A DNA stretch of 64,000 nt from Gnetum montanum (lineage: Eukaryota > Streptophyta > Gnetopsida > Gnetales > Gnetaceae): positions 1,094,718 to 1,158,717 of the forward strand of contig MNCI01004050.1 of assembly GCA_015680685.1 (NCBI GenBank). Reading direction: 5' to 3'. The translations under genes and the position numbers were made by a program. The notes beneath the pieces are model-generated. The model worked only from the letters and a program-made list of their open reading frames with translations. It did not search any database and was not told the DNA's origin. Positions 1 to 9,869 of this stretch are shown in pieces. Numbering within the stretch: the first letter of the stretch is position 1; each line of letters starts with the position of its first letter.

Positions 1-1175
1 CGGATCTGGTTGCTGGTAAGGGTATTGTTGCCTTGGGGGTGGCATCCCCCATGACTGTGGGTATTGCCACTGCTGGTGTTGCTCAATAGGTTGTGGCGGA
101 GTTCCACTTGGGTAATACGTTAATGGTTGGTGGAACTTCCTTGGGTTACCTTGGGGATAAGGTAACTGTCAGGGTGCTTGTCGTTTGTTAAGTCATGGGT
201 TGAGTGCATACACCCCAGACTCTTGTAGATGTGAGATTATTGGGCAACATCCCTTAGGATGGTCATACTGGCATATCTCACATCCACCATCATTGTCCAT
301 ATCTGAATCCACAACCTCTTCAGTGATAGCCATTTTACCCTTACCTTTATTATGTGCATGGTCCAAATCTCTCTTTTTCTTTTTATCATAGTCACTACTT
401 GGCTCCTTAGACTCCTCTATGATTTTGAGAACAATTTTAAATCTACTATCTAAGGAGTCTCACATTTGGTCTACCTTCGCTGACACTTTTGTCATTAATT
501 TTTGGAGTGGCAAGGTTTTCCTATTCACCATCTCTTTGAGTGGTGACTCTTCCTCCTCCTCATAGAATCTCACTCCCCTTTTTTGGAGGGAAGGATCACG
601 GTTGTACTCTTTCGCACTTTCTCTCTTACGTAGCTCTCCTTCTTCCTTAGCTACTTGCTCCAACAATCTATGAACTTGATAGGACCTAAGCTCTGATAAT
701 CTCCCTTGGGCATACATTCCAAGGGTTCTCCTGGTTTCATGCCTAAGTCCATCTATGAGATGGCATACTTTATCCTGTTGTGTGTAACCATGGCCTGGGC
801 AACGATGTAATAGTGCATAATATTGGCCCATGGCAGCATCCAAGGGTTCATGAATTTCCTGCTTCCATCCTTGGATTTTCTTTCATAGGTTGGACACTTG
901 AGAGTATGTTTGATATTTATCATTAAATAGTTCTAGCATCGTACTCCACCTTCGAATGGATTCCGGTTCTAAGGACTGGTACCAGCTTTCCACTTCTTTC
1001 ATCAGTGTCCTTGGGAACAAATTTAATTTTTTCCATTCGTTCTCAAAATTCTGCAAGGCACATGCATCATGAAATGCTTGTGAATGGTTCTGAGGATCAG
1101 CATTGTATCCCCCCTCAAATCGTGGGATGTTATTCATGTCTAATCTCTTGATCCTGCTATCTTTCTAGTGCTTTG
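1..1175 (-). pseudogene. Decayed gag of Athila/Tat-like Ty3-gypsy element D (partial)
   Basis: Minus-strand reading gives one long frame from about 1175 down to the window edge with a few in-frame stops. It begins near MNNIPRFEGGYN and carries a retrotransposon-gag domain (FHDACALQNFENEWKK, VESWYQSLEPESIRR, FNDKYQTYSQ), then a charged region and a zinc-knuckle-like CEICQYDHPKGCCP (CX2CX3HX4C) near 250-220, followed by a proline/glutamine-rich tail. Gag would form the retroelement particle. The same protein family recurs in elements A, B and C in this window. The frame is well kept, but stops occur after SQVSNL (about 883) and after KVDQM (about 460). The element runs off the left edge. Confidence 0.85.
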
Positions 1176-2246
1176 TAGGAATTCTTACAGCCTCCGTGAT
1201 GTCTAACATGCTTTGGGTTATAAGTAGGGGTTCTTCGTGGTCATTTATTTCATAGCATCTGTGATGTCTGCATGGTTCCCTACTTTCCCTTCTTCCATGC
1301 TGTGATTCTCTAGAGTGCCCTCGTCCTCGCTCTCAACTCTCTCGTCGAGGTTTCTCATTCTGTTTACCTTTATCCTCATAATTAGGTTCCTTATGATTGC
1401 ATCCTGATACTAAAGGAGAGGATGAATGTGATGATGAAGATGAAGAAGAAGGAGAACCATCACAATGATGATGTTTCCTACCTTCTCTTCGGTGGTCCTA
1501 GCTCCAATTGTGATGATGATTAGAATGCTTGCCCTTATCATGTGTTCATGTTCCCTCGTTGAATACTTGGTGTTCGTGGGGATCAGAACCAGGGTTGTGA
1601 ATCATGGAATGAAGGTTCTAATACACCACCTCCTCACCATTGTTAGGAGGGGGAACATCATTTTGTGGAGAACCTATTGAAATAGGTTCATCACCCTCAA
1701 TTTTACTTAAGATAGGTGGAGCATTATGGGGTCCTTTGCGCTTCAACAATCTATAGTATCTCTCCTATTTCAAGTCCCGTTGACATTGCACTTCTATGGG
1801 ATGGTAGTCCCATGTGTCATAATCACATGCAACGTACTCTGCATACAATTGTGGCATGCCTATTCATGCAAGAGCACGAAGGAGCATCTTGGGGATTGCT
1901 TGGTCTAGAGGCAACACTATGTTACCCTCCAAGTCTCTCCAATGCAGTTGTTCATCTTGATGGAGAATAAAGGTAAAGTCAGGTATATACTCATCGTGAT
2001 AAATATATACCACACAGAATTATTGAGAAACTGGCAATTCTTGGTTATGTGTGTTGTGTTGTCCACTGTCTTTTGTGTTGTTCCTAGGTGGTAAAGTGCT
2101 TTTGTGCGAAGAAGAAGACATTTTAGTCTTGTTTGGTGTGCTATTTACCATTATCTTATTTTTCTTTTGATCAACCCTAAGGGTTCGTTTAAGTGTCCCA
2201 ATGATATGAATGATCTCCTATGTTCTACGTAGTGCACAAACAACTA
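1176..2246 (-). other. Untranslated leader / degraded gag N-terminal part of element D
   Basis: The stretch between the gag core and the primer-binding site of element D. On the minus strand it is low-complexity, Ser/Arg/His/Glu-rich coding-like sequence broken by stops, similar in character to the 14051-15000 region of element B. I see no separate gene; short plus-strand ORFs here are antisense shadows. Confidence 0.5.
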
Positions 2247-2267
2247 AGTCCCTAGCAACAGTGCCAA
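2247..2267 (-). other. Primer-binding site of element D
   Basis: Reverse complement reads TTGGCACTGTTGCTAGGGAC directly after an LTR end ...TAATCA. The same position in the related elements has TTGGCATTGTTGCCAGGGAC (13911) and TTGGCATCGTTG (5678). TGG followed by GC is the usual start of a tRNA-primed site in plant gypsy elements. The tRNA species is not assigned. Confidence 0.7.
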
Positions 2268-2360
2268 TGATTAGTGGCAAAGTACCCCTACACTCAACCA
2301 TACGAATACGAGCATCTCATGTGCAATCCGGTCGAACTCCAAGGACTAAGTGCTTACACG
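2268..2360 (-). repeat. Truncated 5' LTR of element D
   Basis: The 3' end of an LTR on the minus strand. It matches the end of the A, B and C LTRs (GTATGGTTGAGTGTAGGGGTA... ending in ATCA). Homology fades by about 2360, so most of this LTR is missing or replaced. Confidence 0.65.
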
Positions 2361-2439
2361 CCCGAATGGAACACTTAAGGTTAATCAATCGTTGTCCTCC
2401 CAAACTTACTTGTATTTTCATGGTTGTATCGTTAAGTAA

Positions 2440-2580
2440 GTTTGAGGTATGTAATTTTTATAGCTTTGGCTTTGGTTGGCTCCGTTGTAAATAGAAGCCT
2501 GCAGGAGAAACCCTAACCCTAAACTGCCAGCTACCTTTGCCACGTCACGTGGGAAAACTGAAATAAGAAAATGAGCTAAA
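2440..2580 (-). repeat. Fragment of family-2 LTR (TATA/telo-box region)
   Basis: Contains AAACCCTAACCCTAAAC at 2508-2524 followed by a stretch ending in CCACGTCACGTGGG. The same arrangement is present in the LTRs of element F (41094-41130, 47279-47320) and in the solo LTR at 54301. This is an isolated core piece of that LTR. A matching 3' piece lies at 3355-3403. Confidence 0.55.
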
Positions 2581-3009
2581 AAAAAGCCTGTAGCATAATA
2601 TGAGTATTTGAAATTCAATAATTCATAAATTGTAATCAGCATTTAGTTCATTAGACCATGGACAACATCCAGAGAAACATACGCTACCATTTCTGAGCTA
2701 AACTGCTAATATTTGGATTCCTAAAAGCCGAAGAATAGATATTCAAAATATATCTTGCATATCCATAACAGTAATATGCATTTCGTCCCTTGCGTAATAA
2801 CATTCTAAGTATGTATATTTCTATCTCTGGATTCTACTAAAAAAATCTAGCGAAGCATACATTGGGGAAGACGATGATGAATGGAAATGAAACTTGGAAA
2901 CGTTCATGAATCATGCATGTGTAATAGAAGAAGATACTGAGTAAGCATTGACAGGGGTACTGTCCACTGCATCCATAACTTGATTTGCAATTGATCTGGC
3001 ATATTGATA
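2581..3009. other. No gene recognised
   Basis: AT-rich sequence between a family-2 LTR fragment and the kinase fragment. It may be intron or upstream exon remains of the receptor kinase, but no convincing reading frame was found. Confidence 0.4.
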
Positions 3010-3267
3010 GGAAAGACGGGAATTCGTCTAGACTGGTGAAGGAGATTTCGAATAGCATTGGGGGCAGCCATAGGACTTTTGTATTTGCACAAACATGCTG
3101 ATCCGCCAATCATACACAGAGACGTCAAGTCTAGCAACATTCTACTGGACATGCTCATGAATGCAAAAGTTGCAGATTTTAGGCTTTCCAAAACTCTGAC
3201 CAACAATGGGAGGGCTACGCAAACAGCAATAAGAGGCCATGTTACAATTCAAGTCAAAGGAACTTTG
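3010..3267 (+). pseudogene. Receptor-like kinase exon fragment (catalytic loop)
   Basis: Plus-strand frame reads through a protein-kinase subdomain VIa-VII region typical of plant LRR receptor kinases: [20 protein letters not shown], then the catalytic [12 protein letters not shown] and VADFRLSKT. The DFG motif is DFR, so the Mg-binding Gly is lost, and an in-frame TGA replaces a residue after RLDW upstream. The exon ends inside the activation segment at a good GTAAGT donor (3268), as in genomic DNA rather than a processed copy. No other kinase exons are found on this strand. I read it as an orphan exon of a dead receptor kinase; the exact subfamily is uncertain. Confidence 0.75.
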
Positions 3268-3354
3268 GTAAGTTCTCATGTACTTCAATTTCCAAACTCC
3301 TGTGTGAACTATAATAAACATTCCTGGGTTACTGAATTTTAGCTATGTCAAATA

Positions 3355-3403
3355 CTTGTTGGTCAAGGCCCTATGCCTAGCATGGGTGAGGTTGGCCTCA
3401 ACA
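3355..3403 (-). repeat. Terminal fragment of family-2 LTR
   Basis: The sequence AAGGCCCTATGCCTAGCATGGGTGAGGTTGGCCTCAACA matches the plus-side end of the family-2 LTRs (41391-41431, 47577-47617, 54851-54891) and ends in the CAACA terminus. Confidence 0.65.
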
Positions 3404-3466
3404 GTTAACAAATGCATGAGCTAAAGAATCAAACTAGTTATTATCCAAACTTTTGCAATGAAAAAA

Positions 3467-3766
3467 TATTATTACTTCCAATTGAAACTTGCTCATGGTA
3501 GAAAATTTAAAAATTGCATAGGTGCCCATGAGGCCGTGACTTAAGTTGTTTGTTAAGTCTATCAAATTAGCTAGGAATTTAGGTATTCTCCCACTAAAGT
3601 TGTTGTTAGAGAGATGTCTGCAAAGGAACATGGAAGTTGTGTTACTAATTAAATTAACAAGGAAATAAGAAAACTACTAAATGGAAATACTTACAAAGAC
3701 TAAAGAGTTGTAAGATTTGCAATGCTACAAGGAATACTTCCTAATAAACCTATGTTGGAAAGCTTC
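3467..3766 (-). pseudogene. LRR exons of a receptor-like protein/kinase, fragment
   Basis: Two adjacent minus-strand exons encode leucine-rich repeats. The first, 3695-3766, is flanked by CAG and GTAAGT and is exactly 72 bp, the classic length of plant LRR exons; it encodes KLSNIGLLGSIPCSIANLTT with one stop near its end. The second begins at 3617 after TTTGCAG and encodes HLSNNNFSGRIPKFLANLID followed by a diverged NLSHGLMG. The LRRs face away from the kinase exon at 3010-3267, so the two pieces cannot be one colinear gene now. Either a local inversion occurred or they come from two genes. Confidence 0.7.
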
Positions 3767-4226
3767 CTGAAGTAAGTGCAATGACATCAACCACTTGGTG
3801 AGGAATTCCTCTTTGCTAACATGATATATGCCAAGTCGAACACACAACTGGTTGGTTCTTTCAAAAATTCTTCATCGAACACTAGTTGTATTGATTGGTA
3901 ATGTTTCACGTATTCTAGTTCCAAAATGGGAACACCTTTCAAAAATGGCATTTCTCTTAGGGTATTTACCGTTTTCTTCATTTTTCTTGGCAGGTTGAAA
4001 GGTTTTTGTACCGCTAACTAATAAATTACATCTTGGAATTTTAAAAAACAAATACAATTCCATTATTATGGGGTGTTCGATGCTAAAAAGTATGAATAAT
4101 AAGAAAAAAAGTAGAGTACAACACATGCTTAATGATTAAGTAGAAAGCCTTACAAATAATATAGAATAATACTAGCATAGTAACTTTTCTTATTAATACT
4201 TTTTTTCTTATTATTAATACAAAAAG
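3767..4226. other. No gene recognised, AT-rich flank of element B
   Basis: Contains only short chance ORFs. The last six bases (4221-4226, AAAAAG) are part of a possible target duplication of element B. Confidence 0.4.
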
Positions 4227-4843
4227 TGATAAATCAATTTTTTCTCAGCCATTCGATACCGGAGCTGCAATATTGAATCCCGATATCAAGGCATAAGATC
4301 TAATGTCATGTATCCAATCTTACAAATGTGTGTAGGCCTATAAATATAACACTTAGATGCACCATCCACACACAGTTTTGTTTCACACTTAGCGAAATTA
4401 CATCAATTTGTTTTCGTAATTTTTGCACTTAGCACTTGGGAGTGTATGCCCGCAATGTGATGTTTAGTAATTGAACAGAGTCTTTATTTGAGTGGAATGT
4501 ACTTGGACATGTTTCATGCAAAGAAATAAAGATCAAGATTACTTCACTTAGCTTAATGGTTACTATTTTCATTAGTTACTAATTCACTTTATATGCATTT
4601 TACAATTCCTATTAAGGGGAATGAGTACAACTGATCTTGAACACTTAAGTGTAGCTACTTGGTAACCTAGTAATACTATCACTTGGTACACCTAGTAGTG
4701 TGGCACTTGGTAATCCCAGTAGTAGTTACATGAAGTCCAAAGTGTGAATGGAAATTCAAGACCGACTGCTCATCGCATAAGCTAGATTAGATTTGTTTAC
4801 TGTCACTTAGATTTAAAACCTATTTCATTTACTTTATGTTTAC
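4227..4843 (+). repeat. 5' LTR of element B, first part
   Basis: Starts TGATAAATCA, like the 3' LTR at 25247. It holds a GATATC-type motif region and a TATAAATA box at 4339-4346. It is cut after TTTAC at 4839-4843, the target duplication of element A, and continues at 13693. Confidence 0.85.
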
Positions 4844-5677
4844 TAATGAGCCATGATTTGTCAGGCTCTAATATTGGACCCTCGATATCGGGTACGCAAT
4901 ATTGCAACTTGATAAGTGATATCGAATACATGATATCGTGGTTCCCATGTGAGCCTATAAATACACAATGGGATGCACGAAAAAGAAGAGGAGTCAGTTA
5001 GTATTAGAATAGGATCTTTTTGTCATTTTTTTTCCTCTCAACCCTTTCCCCAGTGCATGCCCACAATGTAATGATTGTAATTGTATGAAACCTTTATTCA
5101 AGTGTGACATACTTGGACACGCACATGATTGACAATAAAGATCAAGATTCCTTCATCATTTTAGCATTCACTTAATTTTAATTGTTATTTATTACTTTCA
5201 TAATTAATATTTCTCTACCCTCATCTCCTATCCCTGTTAGTAAATGCAGAATGAGTACGACTTAATCATGAGCATTTAAGTGTGACTACTTGGTATCCTA
5301 GTAGTGTACCTAGGACATGCGCTTGGTAATCCTAGTGGTAGTACACGAGGTCTAAGAGGTGTATATATGATTAAGGGATGGATTCTCATCGCACCTAGGC
5401 TAGCTTAAACTCTCTTCACCCTTTCCCTCTTAGGTTAATCAAAGTTATTTTCTATTGCCTCTAGGAGTAGCACTAGTTTAGGACCACATCATACACCTCA
5501 CTCTAGAGTAAACCATATGTGACAAAGCAAATACTAGTCTAGGTGGGAAGATAGCAAACTACTATTAACGAATAACTATCTAGATACCACAACTAGTTTT
5601 TCTACAGAGTTCAACCGGATCATGCGTGAATGCTCATATTTGTATGGTTGAGTGTAGGGGTACCTTGCCACTCATCA
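4844..5677 (+). repeat. 5' LTR of element A
   Basis: 834 bp, beginning TAATGAGCC (3' copy TGATAAGCC) and ending ACTCATCA. It holds GATATC at 4884, 4918 and 4932 and TATAAATA at 4956-4963. Confidence 0.88.
4875..4963 (+). promoter_or_regulatory. LTR promoter with GATATC palindrome array and TATA box (element A)
   Basis: Three GATATC palindromes (4884-4889, 4918-4923, 4932-4937) and a related CAATATTG (4897-4904) lie just upstream of CCTATAAATA (TATA box at 4956-4963). The last palindrome ends about 19 bases before the TATA box. Equivalent arrays occur in the B and C LTRs. Confidence 0.6.
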
Positions 5678-5698
5678 TTGGCATCGTTGTTAAAGATG
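5678..5698 (+). other. Primer-binding site of element A
   Basis: TTGGCATCGTTGTTAAAGAT follows the LTR end directly. It is a diverged copy of the site at 13911. Confidence 0.65.
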
Positions 5699-5810
5699 GT
5701 GCTATTTATTTAGATTAGTTACATCATACAAGATCACTGTAACAAAGTATTCATGATATATCTCTTAGAAAAGAAGTAATTGCAAACAACTCACACACAA
5801 ATTCACAACT

Positions 5811-7846
5811 ATGTCTCTCTTAAAAGACTATGATAATGCAATAACCAGTAAGGTAATTCATTGGAGAACCAACAAACTATACGATGATGAAGATGAAGTT
5901 TGGAGTACTCAATCTAATGTAGGGGTCTCCTATGTACATAAACAAAGACAATATCATGCCAACTCACAAATTCATAATCTACCTAGTGACAATAAACCCC
6001 TACTAGCCACTAAGATCCTAATGCATATACAAGAGCTGTTTGAATATCCCGCAGGCATCGTAAGGAAAGTTGTCTACCCAGGCTTGATTTAAATAACTTT
6101 TCCAAATTTTCAAGAGGCTATGATTTAGATCCGCAACATCATTTATAAGCCTTCCATGATGCCTATGTATGGAATAATATTGATAATGGGTGGCAAAAAC
6201 TTAAGCTCTTTCCTACGACATTCGTTGGCCAAGCAAAAATATGGTATAGGTCCTTAAGACCAAAATCAATTTGACATTGGACGATAATGATACAACTCTT
6301 CAATGAAAGATATCAAACCCATGCAAGAGTGTCAGCCTTGAGGAGACAAATCTAAGAATGAAAATAGGGACAACATGAACTCTTGGATATGGCCTTAGAA
6401 AGATACTATTCATTGTTAAACAATTGTCCAAGCCATGGATTCTCTAAGAAAAGGCTAATGTATCACATCATGGATGAACTTTGTAATGAAACAAGGGAAA
6501 CCCTAGGGATGTATGCCCCAAGTCAACTATACAAGCTACAAACCCATCAATTTCAAGAGCTTATTAAGAGGGTAGCATAATAAGAAGGAGAAATAGCTAA
6601 AAGGAAGAATGTTAAAAAATCTCAATGGGACCAAAATCTCAATTTAACAAAGGTCCATGATCAGGAAGAGGAGAAATCAACTCATCTCAAGGAGGTGGAA
6701 TCATCTTTGCCAATACTATAATCACTAGATGAAATTGAGGTAAAGATCAATAAGATGATGGAATGGATGCATGAAAAATATGAATAATATGCCAACATTA
6801 TTAGAGGTAGAATCATGATGAACCAAGAAGCAGGAAAAAACACCCTTAGACAATCAGAAAGAAGGGTTGAAGAGAATAAGAACTCAATTGCTAATCATAT
6901 GTATCAATGTAACATTTTCTTGTATGATCACCCCAAACGTCAATTCCCCATCTTGTCACATTTACATGAGCATTGGGGAAGAATGTTGCTTCCAGAGTTT
7001 GTACAAAAATACTGTGTTCAATCATAGTGGCAAAAATCCCAATTGTGGGGGAGGCTACCCTCAAACTAGTCACACCCTTCATATCATCCAAGCCTAAGCA
7101 CTTATCAAGTTCAACAGCCTATTTCCCCAACTAGGTCAACATCCTCTACCTCGTCACATTATTATCATTCTCCTAAATACTATCAACCCATATCCTATCC
7201 AACACAATCACCACCTCATGTGCCTTACACTTCTCCTCAGATTCAATATTCTCATCCTTCACCTCCTTCTACATCACCACCAGTTATGCCAAAATGGTTT
7301 GCACCACAGCATCAACCCATGAATGTAACTTGTGCTGCTACTATTAATAGCAGTGGAGGTCTTCCACAACATTGGAAGCTTCCTTTCTTTAGGCATGGCT
7401 ATAAAAAGGAACAGCATCATTCCGAGACCATTGCATCCTCCAAGCCATAACAAGTCCAAAACTGTGCTGAATCTTTCTCCTTGAACCCAACACCTCGTGT
7501 TACTTTATTAGGGCCACCAATCAATACTCCAACAACCATGTGGCCTAGTGAATCTAGCCATGAAGGGAGACATATCGATCCTTGCATACCATCTTACAGT
7601 CACAGGTGCCATGGTGGGTCAACTCCTTATCAACTAACTTCATCTTATAAGTTTCCCCACTATGCTTACTTTAATCAAGTGTGTAAACCCCAATTTGGGT
7701 ACATTCTAACCACAACATCAAAAGACACCCAATGGTTTGGATATGATCAAGTTCCAATATTTCTGAAATGCATGGATCCAACCCTTCCATTTATTAATTC
7801 TAACCATGTTCAAAAGTTTAGTTATGGGGGATATCCTCCATTCTAA
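5811..7846 (+). pseudogene. gag of element A, decayed
   Basis: After a short N-terminal ORF (5811-6092) the frame shifts near 6083. One frame then runs to 7846 interrupted only by stops. It aligns with the gag of D, B and C: YDLDPQHH, WNNIDNGWQKLKLFPTTF, IWYRSLRPKSI, LFNERYQTHARVS, CPSHGFSKKRLMYHIMDEL, ETRETLGMYAPSQLYKLQTH. The zinc-knuckle region at about 6905-6960 reads CNIFLYDHPKRQF, so its second and last Cys are gone. A Pro/Ser/His-rich C-terminal tail follows (7100-7846). The preserved frame despite stops suggests decay mostly by substitution. Confidence 0.85.
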
Positions 7847-7849
7847 CAA

Positions 7850-9290
7850 GTAGAATTAATAAATGTTTTTCCTTTTCTTTAATTTTACAATTTTTTGTTT
7901 TCTAGTTTTTCATCTTTCAATTTGTTGTTTTATATTTTTATTTGTTGTTTCATCTTTTTATTTATTGTTTTATCTTTTTATGAGTAATCTCATTTGTGAA
8001 TAAAGCACTGATGTGACTCGTTGGTTGAGGTGTTGTTCTTTGCTATCAAGTCTCAAGTAACTAATTATTTGGACAATGAGCCCAGCACATCCACCCACCC
8101 ATTCTATTAATAAGAGGTTCTACTTTGGGTCTGATAATATGCTTGACATCATTAAAACTTAAAGTAATTTTGTGCTCATTATGCCCATAGCAAAGAAGGA
8201 TGGACTAAGCAGGAATGGCCAAGGTGTGACATCAAGGGGACTTGTGAATTCTCTTTGGTAACATCTATAGGTGTTACCATGCATCCTGGTTGTACTAAGA
8301 TCCTTGTAGATCTAATCAAAAATGTGAGTAAGAGTAATAAATTCACTCAATAAAAGAAAACCAATGCTATTCTAGGGGGTCCCACTAGAATGACATGCAC
8401 CCATGCCTAAAGGTAGGTAGCTTCTTTGGATTAAGCATTCATAGAAAAAAGAGAGAAGAAGAGCAAGTAGAGTGTGCCAAAGCAGCCACACAAAAAGAAT
8501 AAAAGAATAAAAGATCAAGATCAAAGTGCAGCAAAGCAATTTCAAATCACTCCTCCCTTGAACAAAATGCCAATTGATCATACACCTTGTCGTCATGGTA
8601 CTCTTATGAGTGTCCATCATGGGATGAAACAATGCAATGTTACTAATTAGAGGAATGGACTTGGTCTTGATTTTGGAGCGATAGGATAATGACACATTAA
8701 TCACATCCTACACTTAAGATTCATTGTGCTCTGGGTTAGTTACCTCATGTCCCAATCTCTGCAATCCCTTCTACAATTCACCTCATCTGGTTGTTCATGT
8801 ATTTGTGACTCGTGTCTTGTGTAGCATTGAATTCATACCTCATCATGGTGGTATCTACATGTGTGTGTTTTGTGGAATGGGTGTGGATTACATTTAACCC
8901 TTCTAGTATCTACGAACAATTTAAGATGAGGTTACGTAAGGGCATTATCAGTAGGAACCTACTTTGGGGAGGACCCACTTGCATAACTTTTGTAATTTGG
9001 ACTTGTTGCACATCACCACACCACATCATTTTATAACCTTTGAGTACTTCATTGCCAAATCTATTCCTTTGTTTATCATCCTTCTAAGTTCAAACATTCC
9101 TATACACCATCTCATGTCCTTTTTCCTCATTCCATTCAGGAATGTCATTATCATATTTCACCCAATTATACCTTTTGCACCTTTTGGTCTATTCAATGTT
9201 ACCCTGCACCTTTCCAATTAACCTCAATTCCTTTATTTGTGGCCTTGGAAATTTAGAAATTCATTAATTTTACTAAGTACCCTATTTTCA
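7850..9290 (+). other. T-rich spacer of element A, homologous to the post-integrase spacer of B
   Basis: Begins with a T-rich tract (7850-7990), then non-coding sequence that includes AATGAGCCCA...ATCCACCCACCCATTC and ATTAATAAGAGGTTCT. The same blocks occur in element B around 20480-20640, after integrase. No gene is visible. The join between gag and this spacer marks where pol is missing. Confidence 0.7.
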
Positions 9291-9296
9291 ATGGGC

Positions 9297-9389
9297 CACA
9301 ATATCGAGTACTTGATATTAGGTCTGACGTGATATCGGGTCCACGCTATCAAGTACGCGATATCGTGTCCCTAAAAACCCTATATATAT
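9297..9389 (+). promoter_or_regulatory. Internal promoter-like region of element A, upstream of ORF3
   Basis: Carries the same signals as the LTR promoter: AATATCGAGTACTTGATATT, GATATCGGGT (9331-9340), GTACGCGATATCG (9354-9365) and then CCCTATATATATG with a TATA-like box at 9381-9389. It lies about 0.5 kb upstream of the first ORF3 codons that align with element B. This suggests a separate transcript for ORF3. The alternative is leftover sequence of an older nested LTR promoter. Confidence 0.5.
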
Positions 9390-9869
9390 GGGCCCCCTTG
9401 CATGTAAACATCATTTTACACTATTCACGTGGGGGAGTTGTTCACATTTTCTCCACGAACTTGCTAACTTGCGCAACTCTCGTTCCAACATCCATAACTT
9501 GTTCATTAACGCTCTAATTCCCATTTTGATTGAAACCATCTAAACCCAAAGTATTCAACTTAGTCATGGGGGAGGGTACACTTCAAGTCACGCATAATTT
9601 TTCAAAATTCATCATCACCCAAAGGATACCATAAAGGATAAAAGACTATGAAAACTATTGAACACATTGCCAAATCAACTTTATCTCTTCACTCATATTA
9701 GGGGAATAAATTTGTGGAACCACCTAATCAAATTGGGCCCAACATCAAAAGTTTTAGGGGAATTTTTTATAAAATTTCCTAACTCTGGATCACATAAAAT
9801 AAGAAATGAATTCATTAAAGGTAAGAAGTAATGTATAAATCAAACTTTGTAAGCAACCTTAGTAATGGA

